Assembly: GCA_910585455.1 (NCBI GenBank)
Contig: CAJUEL010000013.1
Span: 1 to 64,000, forward strand
Origin: an uncultured Eisenbergiella sp.
Lineage (GTDB): Bacteria; Bacillota; Clostridia; Lachnospirales; Lachnospiraceae
Reading direction: 5' to 3'
DNA length: 64,000 bases
Shown one piece after another: positions 61,861 through 64,000 of this stretch. The position numbers were made by a program, and so were the translations under genes. A model generated the notes under the pieces. It saw nothing but the letters and a program-made list of their open reading frames with translations. It was not told where the DNA came from and did not search any database. Each line of letters begins with the position of its first letter. Position 1 is the stretch's first letter.

Positions 61861-62838
61861 TTATCCAGCTACATTGTTTTCTAAACGATTAATCTTACAA
61901 TATAGCTTCTCCCTCAACTTACTCATCCAAGCTGGTTCATTGGAAAATTCGTCAGCAACACAGCGAATTAGACCTGCATATGAATACAAATCAATAAATT
62001 GTCTCATCAATTTTAGCTTATCAGCATAATCAGGTTCTAATGCCTTTACGCTTTGATACCCTCGCAGGAAAGTATTCTTTACGGTTAATTGTTGATTTAC
62101 GGGAACATTTTCCAGTAGCGCATCTAAAGCCTGCTCTAAATCAACCAGAAAAAAATGATACATACCATCTTCAAAGTCTATAGCTGTGCAGCATTGGCTG
62201 CTTTCATTCCAAAATACATTGTCCGGCTCGAAATCGTAGTGAATCAAACCAAAAGTATCGCTTGTCTGCGGAAGTTCGTTTAATGTTTGTTGAATTTCAT
62301 CTAACTCCGCCAACATTTTGTTCGGGGCATGGTACTTCTCCAATACTTCCCCAATCCACAGAAGCACATCACAATATGACCATTTTTTATTTTGGGGGGA
62401 ATATTCAGTGGATAATATATGAAGTTGCCCCAAAGCCTTTCCATACGCAAACAAAATGTGGTCATTATAGTCCGTATTTTCAATAGAAACACCTTCAACT
62501 CCCTTAAATACGCTTGCATAATATTTTCCCCACATAGAATCAAGGGTGACAACAAATTCACCAGAATTAGATGCCACTGGAATCACGGCAGGGTAGCTTC
62601 TGTTTTGCAGATAACGCAAAAACTCCACTTCGCCTTTCAGGTTATTTTCCATTTTCTCTGATGCAGGAGAAAGACGCAAAAATCGCGTATTTCCTTGCCG
62701 TAAAAATGGATAAACTGCATTGGATGAAATGCGAAAGTGTTGTAAATAATCGTCAAGTGTATCTGTATCATATTCCCAATTTTCCAAAGCAACCTTTGCA
62801 AGGTCATAATTTTCATATAAATATTTTAATTTAAGCAT
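61861..62838 (-). CDS. Aminoglycoside-phosphotransferase-fold kinase
   Basis: A 325-residue protein with the small-molecule kinase fold: the catalytic loop is LIHYDFEPDNVFW (His-x-Asp, Asn) near 199-210 and the metal-binding DFED is near 221-224. The N-terminal lobe has FLRQGNTRFLRLSP and a Glu-containing helix. Family members phosphorylate aminoglycosides, choline, homoserine or macrolides; which applies cannot be told. The gene is AT-rich compared with the rest of the window and reads toward the + strand block. GAAAGGAC precedes the ATG at 62838. Resistance is possible but not demonstrated. Confidence 0.8.
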   Translation of the reverse strand: MLKLKYLYENYDLAKVALENWEYDTDTLDDYLQHFRISSNAVYPFLRQGNTRFLRLSPASEKMENNLKGEVEFLRYLQNRSYPAVIPVASNSGEFVVTLDSMWGKYYASVFKGVEGVSIENTDYNDHILFAYGKALGQLHILSTEYSPQNKKWSYCDVLLWIGEVLEKYHAPNKMLAELDEIQQTLNELPQTSDTFGLIHYDFEPDNVFWNESSQCCTAIDFEDGMYHFFLVDLEQALDALLENVPVNQQLTVKNTFLRGYQSVKALEPDYADKLKLMRQFIDLYSYAGLIRCVADEFSNEPAWMSKLREKLYCKINRLENNVAG

Positions 62839-62871
62839 ATAAGTCCTTTCTGAAGCACAAGCTCCTATCCG

Positions 62872-62937
62872 TTAATATGAAACCACCTCATATTTTTCGG
62901 ATTTATCACGACTCATATTCTTCTGATATGCTTTCAT
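62872..62937 (-). CDS. Possible 21-residue upstream ORF or leader peptide
   Basis: ATG at 62937 preceded by AAGGGGG; it codes MKAYQKNMSRDKSEKYEVVS and a final Y, and stops at 62872, 34 bases before the kinase start. It may be a regulatory leader peptide or the remnant of a broken gene. Nothing else was recognised in 62839-63039. Confidence 0.35.
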   Translation of the reverse strand: MKAYQKNMSRDKSEKYEVVSY

Positions 62938-63039
62938 GTCAATCGCCCCCTTTCGATAATGGCATTTTGTAACGCACTACAGTATATCATGCTGAAAATT
63001 AAAAGGCAATAAAGTTAAATGCGATATAAAAAATAAAAG

Positions 63040-63456
63040 TTAACCGTCAAGTAATTTTTTGCTTTCTTGCTTTTTTACCGTACATGAGCATCTTTTCATG
63101 GCATAATACTGACGATTTTTCAAAATGCCCAAAATGGGCGCAAAAAAAACAGGAAACCTTTTGCGATTTCCTGTTTCAGTATGTCGTTTTGTATGTACCT
63201 CTTTGCCAACTACTTTTGAAAACATACTACGGGCAAATTGTTCTGAAAATTTAATTATCCATCCCCAATTCTTACTTAGAAAATTAGCAAACCCTTGTAA
63301 ATCTCCTATATAATTTTCTACGATATTATTCATATCATTTTTATCATAATGATATTTTGCACAGTAAGTAAATACTTCTTTACCAGTTTTTCCTTCATCA
63401 ATTGCTTTAAGTAAATTACTTTGCCATGCTAAACTAAATTCCAAATCTAAATCCAT
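63040..63456 (-). CDS. Hypothetical protein, probably extended past its natural end
   Basis: A 138-residue AT-rich frame of unknown function. Residues 1-90 (MDLDLEFSLAWQSNLL..., VFTYCAKYHYDKNDMNNIVE, LSKNWGWIIKF) look like a natural helical protein. The last 40 residues are read through a terminator-like hairpin (63145-63180) and are basic and Cys-rich. This suggests that the original gene ended near 63180 and a frameshift or deletion fused it to downstream sequence. No family recognised. Confidence 0.5.
   Translation of the reverse strand: MDLDLEFSLAWQSNLLKAIDEGKTGKEVFTYCAKYHYDKNDMNNIVENYIGDLQGFANFLSKNWGWIIKFSEQFARSMFSKVVGKEVHTKRHTETGNRKRFPVFFAPILGILKNRQYYAMKRCSCTVKKQESKKLLDG
63145..63180 (-). 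terminator. Terminator-like hairpin inside the hypothetical gene
   Basis: On the - strand AAACAGGAAATCGC pairs with GGTTTCCTGTTT around AAAA, followed by TTTTT. Normally such a structure follows a stop codon, which supports a damaged gene here. Confidence 0.7.
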
Positions 63457-63497
63457 AAATCATTCCAAAAGGCAGGATAAGCCAACTGTTCTTCTCA

Positions 63498-64000
63498 TCA
63501 GCCAGCCTGCCCTTCTTCCAGCGCTTTCAGCAAATATGCCATATTCCGTCCAAGATTTTTCATGGTATCAAGCCCTTCTTCATCTTTCCGGACATCTCCC
63601 GGCATTTGTCCGTATGCCATTGCCCAATAGGAGGAGCCGACTACAAACATATTTTGCAGCATGAAAAAATGATACATTGCGTCAAGTGTGGGAAGCGCAC
63701 CGCCCCTTCTTGCAGCCGTGACGGCCGCACCGACTTTGTGCTGGAGCAGATTATCACGTTTGTTCATATCTGCCACCACTGATGCCCGTTCCAGAAATGC
63801 CTGCATATTTGCAGAAATATTTGCTGTATAAACCGGTGAGCCAAGAATAATCCCGTCTGCCTGTAGCATTTTTTCAAAAATTTCCTGAAATAAATCCTTT
63901 TTGTGCACACAGTTTTTTCTTCCGCCACAGGCCCAGCAAGCTTTACATGGTTCGATGTTTTTTCCGGCAAGCTGCACCATCTCCGTTTCAATGCCTGCCT
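63498..64000 (-). CDS. Flavodoxin-fold NAD(P)H-dependent FMN reductase, partial at window edge
   Basis: Open to the window edge (N-terminus missing); the visible part has about 167 residues. CKACWACGGRKNCVHKKD has four cysteines as in iron-sulfur flavoproteins or FMN reductases of this group, and GIILGSPVYTANISANM is the FMN-phosphate loop. VGAAVTAARRGGALPTLDAM is also typical of the NADPH-dependent FMN reductase family. It could reduce quinones, azo dyes or iron-sulfur partners. It lies 41 bases upstream of the hypothetical gene on the same strand. Confidence 0.82.
   Translation of the reverse strand, partial: AGIETEMVQLAGKNIEPCKACWACGGRKNCVHKKDLFQEIFEKMLQADGIILGSPVYTANISANMQAFLERASVVADMNKRDNLLQHKVGAAVTAARRGGALPTLDAMYHFFMLQNMFVVGSSYWAMAYGQMPGDVRKDEEGLDTMKNLGRNMAYLLKALEEGQAG

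Overview
The window looks like a chromosomal piece of a Gram-positive anaerobe of the Clostridia, most likely Lachnospiraceae (inferred from gene content). It carries a PrpC/PrkC/RsgA block, a MurE with the meso-DAP motif, SpoU and RsmF-type methylases, an M3 oligopeptidase, ATP-type PEP carboxykinase, a CotH/VTC/DUF4956 trio, a domain-permuted GH3 glucosidase and PDDEXK-type AAA ATPase genes. Almost all genes lie on the + strand. Base composition is fairly uniform until about 61.7 kb, after which it becomes AT-rich and genes run on the - strand.

Layout. 1-345: promoter and 5' end of a small XRE regulator (- strand) that abuts a 5'-truncated molybdenum hydroxylase gene (to 1566). 1.57-5.3 kb: GntR(YtrA)-type regulator with a clear palindromic operator, then an ABC ATPase and a permease. 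5.4-13.4 kb: enolase, a small membrane protein, deoC, an aminopeptidase P and pckA, separated by unusually large gaps that hold long near-perfect palindromes. 13.4-17.3 kb: SGNH hydrolase, GH43-type enzyme, aminotransferase. 17.3-24.3 kb: DUF1703-type ATPase/nuclease, PadR with a HAAS/DUF4097 protein, CotH/VTC/DUF4956. 24.5-36 kb: two RNA methylases, permuted GH3, TPR lipoprotein, SH3-SGNH secreted protein, acyltransferase, pyrF, a clan GH-A enzyme. 36-45 kb: M3 peptidase and a complete oligopeptide ABC transporter whose OppC subunit carries a seven-bladed RCC1-like propeller inserted in its first external loop. 45-61.5 kb: housekeeping block secG, rnr, smpB, murE, priA, def, fmt, a YugP-type metalloprotease, rsmB, rlmN, prpC, prkC, rsgA, then an isochorismatase-family hydrolase. 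61.5-64 kb: an orphan small acidic/basic ORF, an aminoglycoside-phosphotransferase-fold kinase, a hypothetical gene with a terminator-like hairpin inside its frame, and a partial flavin reductase; this end looks acquired or rearranged.

The two most unusual things are (1) the OppC-RCC1 fusion (41171-42985), and (2) a family of 300-400 bp palindromes at 7.4, 12.6 and 13.0 kb (with a shorter relative at 6.7 kb) that share a core but whose outer arms are different in each copy while remaining complementary within a copy. Two further short interspersed repeat families are present: a 30-32 bp palindrome (four copies) and a roughly 37 bp hairpin unit (two copies). No tRNA, rRNA, tmRNA or CRISPR array was seen.
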